Origin: a virus
Direction: 5' to 3' (one strand)
IMG/VR virus record: IMGVR_UViG_3300036781_000830
Span: 1 to 38,152 of that record
Length of the DNA stretch: 38,152 bases
The number at the start of each line of letters is the position of its first letter. The first letter of the stretch is position 1. Below, one piece after another: positions 16,101 through 23,240 of this stretch. The notes under the pieces were generated by a model, which saw nothing but the letters and a program-made list of their open reading frames with translations, was not told where the DNA came from and did not search any database. The position numbers were made by a program, and so were the translations under genes.

Positions 16101-16181
16101 CCGGCGCCAGTTGTTGACGTTAAGGACGTGAACAGGCAGCAATCTTTATTATCATACGTACAGGATAGGAGCTCAAGGTAA
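13134..16181 (+). CDS. Tail tape measure protein, 1015 aa
   Basis: This protein sets tail length and passes into the cell during DNA injection. It has long coiled-coil stretches over residues 20-170 and 290-800, rich in Lys, Glu, Gln and Ala. One hydrophobic segment is at about residues 219-247 (GMVAAIALVVAGIGVLISW). A Gly-rich C-terminal part contains LPGYSKTDNTNANLRSGEGILVSEA, as is common at the end of phage tape measures. The length fits a siphovirus tail of roughly 150 nm by the usual rule of about 1.5 angstroms per residue, which is an estimate. It overlaps the next gene by one base. No lytic transglycosylase or peptidase motif is visible. Confidence 0.85.
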   Translation: MADEISKKVLIEIDLSLDDARAAIKSYAADVNATATATDNLKKVTENSEAAIAQYNEKLTQSKLNAQLNREEISKLNLERKKEVDATRKAKESIQAANGSYAEASAKLAALGKAIKNAENGFASTTPIIKAQIAEYNNLNNQLKKFDEQMGNHQRKVGQYENALKGFAGSIIPGFNQFSTVLQSVSQGFNAMKGNASKASESIAEVGTAAQAGEAGLEGMSATMIGMVAAIALVVAGIGVLISWFAKLTPQADALKRQISGIGGAYEAFMSDLGKGVGFSELFNDMKQAHDEAVKLTGSMQDLRRAQRQDVVDDAKADAQIAEIQLKMRNRRNTPEQEKAYFDQIQKIAEDKYKGNKELADKEYELAVKRAVNGRKFSEEEKQRLMQDGIDYAIILDKAKGLVNGEDDLKAITEAQQKQIATSREREMVEERAQNRLDAINVKGEANAEKERQQIDELKRATDQANSERIASLARTLAFEKQSFDKELSDSEEHYRQLIFKQQEFVEKQQSLLHSAKATPRVKSAARTAIGAAQGDIDQLQKERYAASEKLVEDHNKKVLEETQKAADDLASLQIQSIDGAQERERQSENLAYSERREALAKELADLRENQSKLKASLKTATGDKAKLLQSELDHENELIAIANDKQTELQIQHQQKVLDDLKKFEDERIALLDRVAVLKATGARDPKALLAAEQQQALDQYNTEVSIKGLTDERKLELEQEYLNKRDELNRNYQLRNKQQELQLAQQIESSAFTILQQSLQQQNQAEQVNMERQKTFELQNQALTETQKYVVNEKYRVLEGKQKQKQFKQEQELNIGKAVMDGALAIMKAYAEEGPIIATAELPFLLAATALQITTIGAQKPPAYALGGIHYDSDGRGGRLPGYSKTDNTNANLRSGEGILVSEAMQNPYARSLASSINQAFGGRAFDSSVPVRPWITPGFAAGGVFSNYLPTGDNGLRPSLSGGPVSLHGNSVSDIVNGFAGAISKMPAPVVDVKDVNRQQSLLSYVQDRSSR

Positions 16182-18415
16182 TGGAAAATAAACAGCTTAT
16201 TATTAATGATGTTTCGGTTGACTTTCTTAGTGAAGAGGACGGCGGCACAAATATTTCGTTAACATTACAGGTTAACGATTTAGGCGATCCGCAAAGCCTT
16301 CAAAATAATTATACAAAGTCGTTTCAATTGCCATTAACACAAAAAAACCGCGCGGTATTGGGTTTTCCGGATGATATAGCCATAACCAACAATTTACCCT
16401 ATACGCAACTATCAGCGACGTTTATAGAAGATGGAATCGAAGTTATTTCAAACGGAATAGCCGAAATTATAGATGTTCAAAACAACGTGGCTGATATTAC
16501 GGTACTATCCGGAAACTGTGATTTCTTAGATAAATTGGGCGGGCAGATTTATGATATGGGCGACAGTACAAGCCAATGGAGCGGATTCGGTACTAAAAAG
16601 GTTTTTGATCAATATAGTATGCCATTTCCTAACGACCCTAATAACTTGGCAAATTGTATTTTCGATGTACCGCATGCAGCACTATCACAGAAAAAAACCG
16701 ATGGCTGGATTTGGCCGATTGTTAATTATGGTGGCATTAGCACAATACCACCTTTTACCGGACATATCAACGTTAGAAATTTAAGGCCCGGGTTTTTCCT
16801 GCATACAGCAATAGGATTATTGGTACAATCAACAGGTTACAGTATCGATAAACAAAAAAGCTGTATTTACAATGACCCGCACTATGCCAACCTTTATCCA
16901 AAGCTAATAGTACAATTTGATAATAGCGATTTCGAACACGGTACCGACTTTCAGAATACACCCGACAACTTGAGTGCAACCTATACAAAAGGAAGTGATC
17001 AGGTTATAAGCCGTTCACGTGCCGATATCGGCGCTGCATGGGACACAACTAATATCTATCAGAATGACGCGCCTTTTAGTAATGTTATAGCGTTCGGCCC
17101 CAGTGATCACTTTATAGCAACGACAAACGTAGATTTTACGGCTACATTACAATTTGATCTATTTGTACGCGGACGTTTAGGCGGTAGTCAGGCAACGGAA
17201 GTAATTATTAAATTCACGTTACAGGACCCGGATAACACCGTTACCGATTTTGCGGCAATATCTTTTTTCTTAGATCAAAATTCAACGGTTACATCACATA
17301 ACCCGCTTATTTCACAGGAAACATTTTTAAGTCAAAAGCTCTCACAAGATTTTTCACTAGTCACGGGCCAAAAGCTTTACGTACGTTGCCATATAAACAA
17401 TATCGGGCAAAACCCTTCTACAGATACCTATGTGATATTTAAAAAGGGAGCTTCTTTTGATATCCTGACAAATGAAAAGTTAGTATTATGGGAACAGCCT
17501 ATACAATGCGAAAGAATATTACCGGATGTTGCTCAAATTGATTTCTTAAAAGACACCCTGCAGCGGTTCGGTTTAATTTTAATCAGCGACCCGAACGCCG
17601 GCACAATTATTTTCACAAGCTTTAAAGCTATCGTAGCCAACTTGCCTAATAAAATTGATTGGTCTGAAAAATGTGTAGATATTGGAAAACAGGTTTCCTA
17701 CCAATTAGGCAATTATAGCCAGGTTAACAAATTGAAATATCAGCAGGATACAGCCATACCACTAAACTACATGCCTAAATTCTTTGCTGATGATCAAATA
17801 AACATTAATGACAAAACGCTCAATCCGACACAACCAGAACAGGACTTATTTACAAGTATATTCGGGCCGACAATTAACCGGCCATATATCGGCGGCACGC
17901 TGGCGCAAATTAGTGACCCAACGGTAACAGATGAATTTTCAGTAGGAAGCCAGCCGCGTTTATTGATCGATGAAAAATTGAACATATCTAACATGGGCCC
18001 CAACGGTCAGCCAATAACGGTCATATTTTCTGACGCTGATCTTGGTTTTGAGACTGTAACAGTTCCTATAAACGATGTGATCAGCGTTCCTTTTTTCTAT
18101 AAACCGGACGCGCCTGATTTAAGCCCGGCAGCAAGTCAATTAGCGTGGAAAGATCTTCCTGGTAATGGTATAACTTTTAGTGGCCATCAAAGAATATTAC
18201 CAGGCCTTAAATCAAAATATTATTCTGAATTTGAAAATATATTAAACCAAACTAAGAAGGTTACCAGGTATTTTTATTTAACGCCTTTGGATATCGCCGA
18301 GTTTGACCCTACAATCCCGGTTTACATTCGTCAAGACGGCGCGGACTATTACGTTTCTAAAATTGATTCATGGGAAAAGGGTAAACCTTGCAAAGTTGAC
18401 CTAGTAAGATTATAA
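16181..18415 (+). CDS. Distal tail/baseplate protein, 744 aa
   Basis: Located directly after the tape measure, where distal tail and baseplate hub genes are found. The N-terminus (LIINDVSVDFLSEEDGG, NNYTKSFQLPLT, NRAVLGFPDD) and the repeated beta patterns resemble proteins in the same position of other Bacteroidota siphophages. Middle and C-terminal parts (SWEKGKPCKVDLVRL at the end) suggest hub-like beta domains. No hydrolase motif is visible. It starts with a 1-base overlap and ends one base before a small gene. Confidence 0.6.
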   Translation: MENKQLIINDVSVDFLSEEDGGTNISLTLQVNDLGDPQSLQNNYTKSFQLPLTQKNRAVLGFPDDIAITNNLPYTQLSATFIEDGIEVISNGIAEIIDVQNNVADITVLSGNCDFLDKLGGQIYDMGDSTSQWSGFGTKKVFDQYSMPFPNDPNNLANCIFDVPHAALSQKKTDGWIWPIVNYGGISTIPPFTGHINVRNLRPGFFLHTAIGLLVQSTGYSIDKQKSCIYNDPHYANLYPKLIVQFDNSDFEHGTDFQNTPDNLSATYTKGSDQVISRSRADIGAAWDTTNIYQNDAPFSNVIAFGPSDHFIATTNVDFTATLQFDLFVRGRLGGSQATEVIIKFTLQDPDNTVTDFAAISFFLDQNSTVTSHNPLISQETFLSQKLSQDFSLVTGQKLYVRCHINNIGQNPSTDTYVIFKKGASFDILTNEKLVLWEQPIQCERILPDVAQIDFLKDTLQRFGLILISDPNAGTIIFTSFKAIVANLPNKIDWSEKCVDIGKQVSYQLGNYSQVNKLKYQQDTAIPLNYMPKFFADDQININDKTLNPTQPEQDLFTSIFGPTINRPYIGGTLAQISDPTVTDEFSVGSQPRLLIDEKLNISNMGPNGQPITVIFSDADLGFETVTVPINDVISVPFFYKPDAPDLSPAASQLAWKDLPGNGITFSGHQRILPGLKSKYYSEFENILNQTKKVTRYFYLTPLDIAEFDPTIPVYIRQDGADYYVSKIDSWEKGKPCKVDLVRL

Positions 18416-18416
18416 A

Positions 18417-18644
18417 ATGGATATTGTAAAAGCAAATCAACTTTTCGACGATGGAACATTAACGGAAATGTTCAAAGCCGGTTTTATATCTGATAAGATT
18501 TTTACTTATCGTGAAATTTACTTGTGGGTGGATGCGCAATGCCGGGCGCGGAATATTTCACAGGAAAAGGCAGTACTGGAAGCTTCTGTGTTTTTTGATA
18601 AATCCCGGACGACTATTTATAAAGCGATATATATTTTCAATTAA
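18417..18644 (+). CDS. Small helix-turn-helix-like protein, 75 aa
   Basis: The sequence is helical throughout. The C-terminal part (NISQEKAVLEASVFFDKSRTTIYKAIYIF) has the spacing of a helix-turn-helix with SRTTIYKA as recognition helix. DNA binding is likely, but it could also be a small structural element. It is the last gene of the tail unit, one base after the baseplate gene. It lies directly in front of the third copy of the palindromic motif and the tRNA. A regulator of the next unit is therefore conceivable; this is inference. Confidence 0.55.
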   Translation: MDIVKANQLFDDGTLTEMFKAGFISDKIFTYREIYLWVDAQCRARNISQEKAVLEASVFFDKSRTTIYKAIYIFN

Positions 18645-18646
18645 AT

Positions 18647-18677
18647 TATGTGGTTTCACATACTTTACATATTTTTG
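18647..18677 (+). promoter_or_regulatory. Copy 3 of the 25-bp motif with overlapping TATTTTTG
   Basis: TATGTG (18647-18652) and CACATA (18657-18662) surround GTTT, and TACATA is at 18666-18671. TATTTTTG (18670-18677) matches the Bacteroidota -7 element TAnnTTTG and overlaps the last half-site. A start of transcription near 18684 would give an RNA running into the tRNA at 18742 and perhaps into the head genes. Confidence 0.55.
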
Positions 18678-18741
18678 ATTTCACCGGGATAATCGCAGGC
18701 AAAAACAAGAATCAACCTGAGTCTGAAAGGATGCCCAACAC

Positions 18742-18815
18742 TGTGAGATGGAGCAGATGGTTAGCTCGTCGGGCCCATAACCCGAAGGTCGCGGGTTCGA
18801 GCCCCGCTCTCGCTA
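18742..18815 (+). tRNA. tRNA-Met (CAT), initiator-like
   Basis: The cloverleaf fits by eye: acceptor 18742-18748 with 18808-18814, D stem GAGC/GCTC, anticodon stem TCGGG/CCCGA with loop CCCATAA and anticodon CAT (18776-18778), and T stem GCGGG/CCCGC with loop TTCGAGC. Three G:C pairs close the anticodon stem and the first acceptor pair is a T-T mismatch. Both are marks of initiator tRNA. Position 33 is C instead of the nearly universal U. The 3' CCA is not encoded (CAACTT follows the discriminator A). Confidence 0.9.
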
Positions 18816-18874
18816 CAACTTCAAAGCGGATTAAGCTAACGATGATTGCGCCTCGCAGGGGATCGCTGTAAATT

Positions 18875-18902
18875 AATCCCCCGGTAAATATTCCGGGGGA
18901 TT
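18875..18902 (+). terminator. GC-rich hairpin after the tRNA
   Basis: AATCCCCCGG pairs with CCGGGGGATT around an 8-base loop. The T run after it is short (TTTG within GGATTTG), so it may work as a processing or attenuation stem. It lies 60 bases after the tRNA. Confidence 0.65.
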
Positions 18903-18941
18903 TGTAAAATGCTCTTCTCATAATTTAGGTTTATAATTGGT

Positions 18942-18982
18942 AAAAAGTCCCTGGTCGCCCATCGTCCGGGGCTTTTTGTTTT
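18942..18982 (+). terminator. Second hairpin with T runs
   Basis: AAAAAGTCCC pairs with GGGGCTTTTT (one G-T pair), followed by GTTTTT. It is a good intrinsic terminator between the tRNA and the head genes. The remaining 88 bases before the protease gene show no other recognised element. Confidence 0.75.
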
Positions 18983-19070
18983 TAAAACCTTGTCGCAAAT
19001 AGCTGTAAAGCTCACCTCATTTTTAAGTGCGATTTTTATACCAATCCAAATAAAACTACTGGTTTAACCC

Positions 19071-20591
19071 ATGAACATTAATAAACTGGCATCTGCTATA
19101 AGTCGCGGTAAATGGTTGATTGAACCTCGTACCGCCCTGGTCGAAAGACAAAGAGCAATGCGGTTTTTAAGTCGTGATTTTACAGCCAGCGGAGACGAGG
19201 TAGAAACTGCCGAGATCGAGCAACCTTACGTAATCACCGCAAAAACTTATAGCAAAGTAGTTATTGATGATTGGTCAGGTGAGATAGTTGGTTTGGATAC
19301 AACCGGAAATGTGTGCGTTATTCCTATTGCCGGCACGATCATGAAATATGATTATTGCGGCAGTCCCGGTACTGATACATTGGGAGCATGGGTAAAAGCA
19401 GCTAACCAAAGCACGCAAATTGAGGCAATAGTTCTTTTAATTAATAGCGGTGGTGGAAGTGTTGAGGGTACGGGAGAGTTTGCCGACCTGGTTAAATCTT
19501 CTGAAAAACCTATCATGGCTTTTTGTGATGGCATGATAGCATCTGCGGCATACTGGATAGGTAGTAGTGCGAAAGAAGTTTGGGTAAGTCATGCAACTGC
19601 TGAAATTGGCTCTATAGGTGTCGCAGCTAATTTTTATGACGATTCAAAGGCCATGGAAGAGTACGGATATGTTGAGCATTATGTAAATGCCGATAGTTCG
19701 CCACAAAAGAACATGGATTTTTTAAATGCAATGGAGGGTGATTATTCGGGCTTAAAAATAAATAGCCTCAATCCATTGGATACGATTTTTATGTCATCTG
19801 TTATTGCAAACAGGGACGGTAAACTAAAACTAACTGATATTACCATTGGTGAAAAAACATATCAGGAACCATTAGCCGGCCAGGTGTATTTAGCTCAGAA
19901 CGCCATTGAAAACGGTCTTATCGACGGCATTTGCACATTAGAACAGGTTATTGATAAGGCAATTGAGCTTTCACAAAGTAAGTTAACCAACCAAAATACT
20001 GACAAATTAAATTCAAATCAAATGAGCACTAAAGCTGAAGATAAAAAAGAAGAGCAAACAAAGAAGAGCACTTCTTTACTTGAAAAATTACAAAATGCCC
20101 TTGCAAGCGTGTTCGGTGCTGAAAGCATGGATGACGATGACAAGAAATGCGATGATGATGACGCTGACGCCGCTAAAAAATCACCTGAGGACGACGACGC
20201 AGACGCTAAAAAGAAACAGGACGACCCGGAAGCTAAAAAGGCAGATGACGAGGATAATACTGATGATCAGGACGACGACGAAGATGACGAAATGGAGATC
20301 AACGGTAAAACGTTCAGCATGAAGGACCCTAAGCAGGCAAGAGCCGCAATTATGGAACTTGGCGGTATGTTGGTTGAGGCCAATAATACTATAAAGGCAA
20401 ACGTCGAAGCCATGAAACAATCGAATGAGGAAATAAAGAATGAGATAAAATCATCCTTTATTCCTGAGGGTTCGAAAAGAAGTGGTAAAACCGTAAGGGA
20501 AAAGAGCCCGCTTGTTGGTGAAATGGGTTCGATAGCTAAAGCAGCTGTTCAAAGATCAGTTGCCAACCCTGAAAACAAACACCGGTTATAA
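19071..20591 (+). CDS. Capsid maturation protease (S49 family) fused to a scaffold domain
   Basis: Residues 60-290 form an S49 (SppA/lambda C-like) serine peptidase. GMIASAAYW holds the nucleophile Ser158 and SPQKN holds the likely base Lys213, a 55-residue gap close to that in lambda gpC. LINSGGGSVEG near residue 125 is the oxyanion strand. The part after residue 318 is an acidic linker with several Asp runs, then a coiled coil and a basic end. This layout fits a scaffold that holds capsid subunits and is cut away by the protease. As in lambda C/Nu3, an in-frame ATG at 20022 with an AT-rich leader could give the scaffold alone. It lies 62 bases before the major capsid gene. Confidence 0.85.
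   Translation: MNINKLASAISRGKWLIEPRTALVERQRAMRFLSRDFTASGDEVETAEIEQPYVITAKTYSKVVIDDWSGEIVGLDTTGNVCVIPIAGTIMKYDYCGSPGTDTLGAWVKAANQSTQIEAIVLLINSGGGSVEGTGEFADLVKSSEKPIMAFCDGMIASAAYWIGSSAKEVWVSHATAEIGSIGVAANFYDDSKAMEEYGYVEHYVNADSSPQKNMDFLNAMEGDYSGLKINSLNPLDTIFMSSVIANRDGKLKLTDITIGEKTYQEPLAGQVYLAQNAIENGLIDGICTLEQVIDKAIELSQSKLTNQNTDKLNSNQMSTKAEDKKEEQTKKSTSLLEKLQNALASVFGAESMDDDDKKCDDDDADAAKKSPEDDDADAKKKQDDPEAKKADDEDNTDDQDDDEDDEMEINGKTFSMKDPKQARAAIMELGGMLVEANNTIKANVEAMKQSNEEIKNEIKSSFIPEGSKRSGKTVREKSPLVGEMGSIAKAAVQRSVANPENKHRL
20022..20591 (+). CDS. Possible internal start: free scaffold protein (189 aa)
   Basis: ATG 20022 is codon 318 of the protease-scaffold gene. Upstream bases (TTAAATTCAAATCAA) look like a Bacteroidota initiation region although they are inside coding sequence. 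The product would begin MSTKAEDKKEEQTKK and contain the acidic linker and the coiled coil. The analogy to lambda Nu3 is established knowledge; use of this start is inference. Confidence 0.45.
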   Translation: MSTKAEDKKEEQTKKSTSLLEKLQNALASVFGAESMDDDDKKCDDDDADAAKKSPEDDDADAKKKQDDPEAKKADDEDNTDDQDDDEDDEMEINGKTFSMKDPKQARAAIMELGGMLVEANNTIKANVEAMKQSNEEIKNEIKSSFIPEGSKRSGKTVREKSPLVGEMGSIAKAAVQRSVANPENKHRL

Positions 20592-20652
20592 TCGGCAAAA
20601 AACCAATAATCAATTAACAGAATTTTCATTTTAAAAATCAAATAATAAAAAA

Positions 20653-21873
20653 ATGGCACAATTCACTTTCACAAACAATACCTATGCCGGTGAAGCGCTG
20701 GCCGGGTTCATGGCCAGCACATTGCTTGAAGCGGATAGCGTAAAGCGTGGATTGCTGACAGTCATCAATGACGTAAAATCAAGAAAAATTATCCTTGACG
20801 TTGATGATAACGTAGTATTGCAAAATCCATCAGGTACTTTCGTTGATCAGGGTACAACAGCGCAACAAACTGAAAGCTACCTTGACCCGGTTACTTTCGA
20901 GTTCATGAAACAGGAGCAATGGGACAAGCTAATACAGTCTTGGGAATCTCAGGCTCTTAAACCTGGTTCTTTCATGGATTACGAGGGTATTGTTGATCTT
21001 TCTGATTTCATGGTGCAACGTTATTTGACCAAAATTCAGATTGCAAACGAGCGTTTATATTGGTTAGGTAAAAGCGCTACCAAAGAGGCTACTTTCACAG
21101 CTGCTTTTTTAGGTTTGTTACCCACAATTTCCGCAGCTTCGGGCGTATATAAAGTTAGTTTAAGTGCGAATGCAAATAACTTTATGGCTTCGACCGCTAT
21201 AAGTTCATCTGGTATCGTAACTGTAACAAGTACAACCAATCTTGCAGATGGTGACGTTGTAACCATAAGCGGCATTACCGGTAACATTGCTGAAACAACT
21301 GCCGGCGGTACAAATAACCTGGCTCTTTTGAATAATAACCAGTCTTACTTTATCCAAATAGCCAGCGCGACCACATTTAAGCTGGTTCGTAATTACAACG
21401 ATGTAAATACCCGCGTTCCTGCTACATTCTCAGGTACCGCAACCGCAGCAACTGTAAGCTTTATTAATGTAAGCAACGTCCTTGCGGTATTAGGTGCTGT
21501 TTATGCTCAGCTTGACCCTGCCGACCGTATCCAGGAAGATTTTAACCTGCAGGTTCCTTTGCACGTAGGTTATGCTTTTGCACAGGCACAGGCAAACAAA
21601 GCGTTAAACGTTATCAATGCATTTACTGATATTAAGAAAATGGATTACCTCGGTATCCCTTTACAGATCATGAACCATTGGCAAGCTAACACTATCCTTG
21701 GCGCCCGCACTTCAAACCTTTTCTTAGGTGTCGATCTGTTGGGTGATGCTTCGGAATTGTCAACCGTTTACCTGAAGCCTTATACCAATGATAACGTGGT
21801 AAGGATGAAAGCCAGGATGAAAGCGGCTGTAAACTTCAAGTTTGCAAACGAATTATTCTACCTATCTGCCTAA
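20653..21873 (+). CDS. Major capsid protein with inserted beta-domain
   Basis: This 406-residue protein stands after the protease-scaffold and has the size and pattern of an HK97-fold capsid subunit. The N-terminus (NNTYAGEALAGFMASTLLEADSVKRGL) is followed by the strand and helix order of the fold. The C-terminal half contains DRIQEDFNLQVPLHVGYAF and ends in KAAVNFKFANELFYLSA. Residues about 185-272 (IVTVTSTTNLADGDVVTISGITGN to TTFKLVRNY) look like an inserted FCCH-type beta-domain, which probably projects from the shell. The leader CAAATAATAAAAAAATGG is a strong AT-rich start. A hairpin follows the stop, so its mRNA may be stabilised. Confidence 0.88.
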   Translation: MAQFTFTNNTYAGEALAGFMASTLLEADSVKRGLLTVINDVKSRKIILDVDDNVVLQNPSGTFVDQGTTAQQTESYLDPVTFEFMKQEQWDKLIQSWESQALKPGSFMDYEGIVDLSDFMVQRYLTKIQIANERLYWLGKSATKEATFTAAFLGLLPTISAASGVYKVSLSANANNFMASTAISSSGIVTVTSTTNLADGDVVTISGITGNIAETTAGGTNNLALLNNNQSYFIQIASATTFKLVRNYNDVNTRVPATFSGTATAATVSFINVSNVLAVLGAVYAQLDPADRIQEDFNLQVPLHVGYAFAQAQANKALNVINAFTDIKKMDYLGIPLQIMNHWQANTILGARTSNLFLGVDLLGDASELSTVYLKPYTNDNVVRMKARMKAAVNFKFANELFYLSA

Positions 21874-21884
21874 AAAATTAACAG

Positions 21885-21904
21885 GGGCAGCCTTCGGGTT
21901 GCCC
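21885..21904 (+). terminator. Stem-loop after the capsid gene
   Basis: GGGCAGCC pairs with GGTTGCCC around a TTCG tetraloop, which is very stable. No T run follows, so partial termination or protection of the capsid mRNA from 3' decay is more likely than full termination. Confidence 0.6.
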
Positions 21905-21933
21905 TAATTAAATAACCTCAAAAAAATTTCGCA

Positions 21934-23163
21934 ATGAGCGTTTTCAATAAAATTGCCGGTAGCTACAAATTAGGAAGCAATACGCCAATTACAGCAGGGG
22001 TAGAAGATCTGATATATATCTATAATTCCAGTGAATTCATTGAAGTTTACGATATAAACAACCCGCTCGTAATTACTGGCTTGTTTCCGATAAACGGGGC
22101 GAATTTGTATAAATTCACCGGCACCAACAACAGCTTTAACACCGTTTCAAAGCTAGCAAAATCATCCGTAGGACCTCGTTTCACCGAGGAAATTGATTTT
22201 AATATCGCTAACGTTTCTACTGACATTAAAACCCTGATCATGCAAATGGGTTACGGCCGTGTAAAAGCGATTGCCGTAAACAACTATAAATCCGGCGACA
22301 GTGCTATTGAATTGTTCGGGGCTATTAACGGCCTTATCGTTACAGATAGCGAACGCAATGCGGCTGATGAAACGGTTGAAGGTGGTTACAAAATCAAGCT
22401 TACCAACCCTGATAAAATACGTGAGCCATACCCGCCTCGCGCGATAGGCTTAACCACTTTACCGGTTACGGCAACCGTTCCACTCGCAGGAAGTGCGACA
22501 AGTGCAACCATGGCGCCTGTGTTTTCAAGCTTGACACCAAATGCCGGCAGCGGTTCTTTGGCGGCTGTTCCATATTTCGTTAAAATTGTTTCAGTCGATG
22601 CATTAGGTACGACCGTTGGAAGTAACGAGTTGACAGCTACTGCAACCCTTAACGGAACGTTAACAGCTGTTTGGCTGGCTGCAAATGGTGCTGTGTCATA
22701 TCGTGTCTATATTGGAACAGTCACAAATACGCAAACATCGTATTTTACGACCTCGAGCCTGAGTTTTACAATAACTGCGCCTGCCGGTACTGGTGGTTCT
22801 GTGCCTGGTTCAAGTACTGCAACCCCGACAACAGCAATTCCGGGTACCGTTGCAGCCTCAGTCGTAGCAAGCGGAGCGTTAGCAAACGGCACTTATTACG
22901 CTAAAGTAACTGCTGTTGATCTTTTTGGTGAAACAATTGGTTCGACAGAAGTAAACGCCACAACCTCGGGAACAAACAACTCTGTACAGATCACTTGGGC
23001 ATCAACCGTTGGAGCTGTGAAATTCAGGGTTTACATTGGGACCGCTGCAGGTGCTGAATCCTTCTATTACGAAACGACTGCGTTAAGTTTTACTTATACA
23101 GGCGTAACCATTCCGGCAAGTTATCAAAATACATTAGCCAGGCTAAACGCTATAGCTGCGTAA
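21934..23163 (+). CDS. Probable major tail tube protein with two Fn3-like domains
   Basis: The first 175 residues resemble a tail tube fold: GVEDLIYIYNSSEF, a beta hairpin, a helix, then FGAINGLIVTDSE and GGYKIKLTNPDKIREPYPP. Residues about 205-285 and 310-395 are two related Ig/Fn3-like domains. Each has a YxxKxxxVDxxGxTxGSxE strand and a xxxRVYIGT strand, followed by SYFTT or FYYETT. Such add-on domains are known on lambda gpV and bind cell-surface sugars weakly. Alternatively it could be a head decoration protein, because it follows the capsid gene rather than the tail genes. A strong terminator follows. Confidence 0.55.
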   Translation: MSVFNKIAGSYKLGSNTPITAGVEDLIYIYNSSEFIEVYDINNPLVITGLFPINGANLYKFTGTNNSFNTVSKLAKSSVGPRFTEEIDFNIANVSTDIKTLIMQMGYGRVKAIAVNNYKSGDSAIELFGAINGLIVTDSERNAADETVEGGYKIKLTNPDKIREPYPPRAIGLTTLPVTATVPLAGSATSATMAPVFSSLTPNAGSGSLAAVPYFVKIVSVDALGTTVGSNELTATATLNGTLTAVWLAANGAVSYRVYIGTVTNTQTSYFTTSSLSFTITAPAGTGGSVPGSSTATPTTAIPGTVAASVVASGALANGTYYAKVTAVDLFGETIGSTEVNATTSGTNNSVQITWASTVGAVKFRVYIGTAAGAESFYYETTALSFTYTGVTIPASYQNTLARLNAIAA

Positions 23164-23191
23164 ATTGAATATCAAATATTAAAATAAAAGG

Positions 23192-23223
23192 GAGCGGAAA
23201 ATAATAAGTTCCGCTCTTTTTTT
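23192..23223 (+). terminator. Strong intrinsic terminator
   Basis: GAGCGGAA pairs with TTCCGCTC around a 9-base loop, followed directly by a T run to 23223. It ends the capsid-tube transcript; the portal starts 18 bases later with no visible promoter, so readthrough is likely. Confidence 0.9.
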
Positions 23224-23240
23224 AAGAATTAAATCGCATA

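Noticed and set aside
18650-18871. 73-residue open frame on the plus strand
   Set aside because: It runs across the tRNA and lacks a credible start signal; its sequence is that of tRNA arms read as codons.
20080-20322. Alternative frame in the acidic linker of the scaffold
   Set aside because: It exists only because the GAY codon runs read as ATG/ACG-type codons in another frame.
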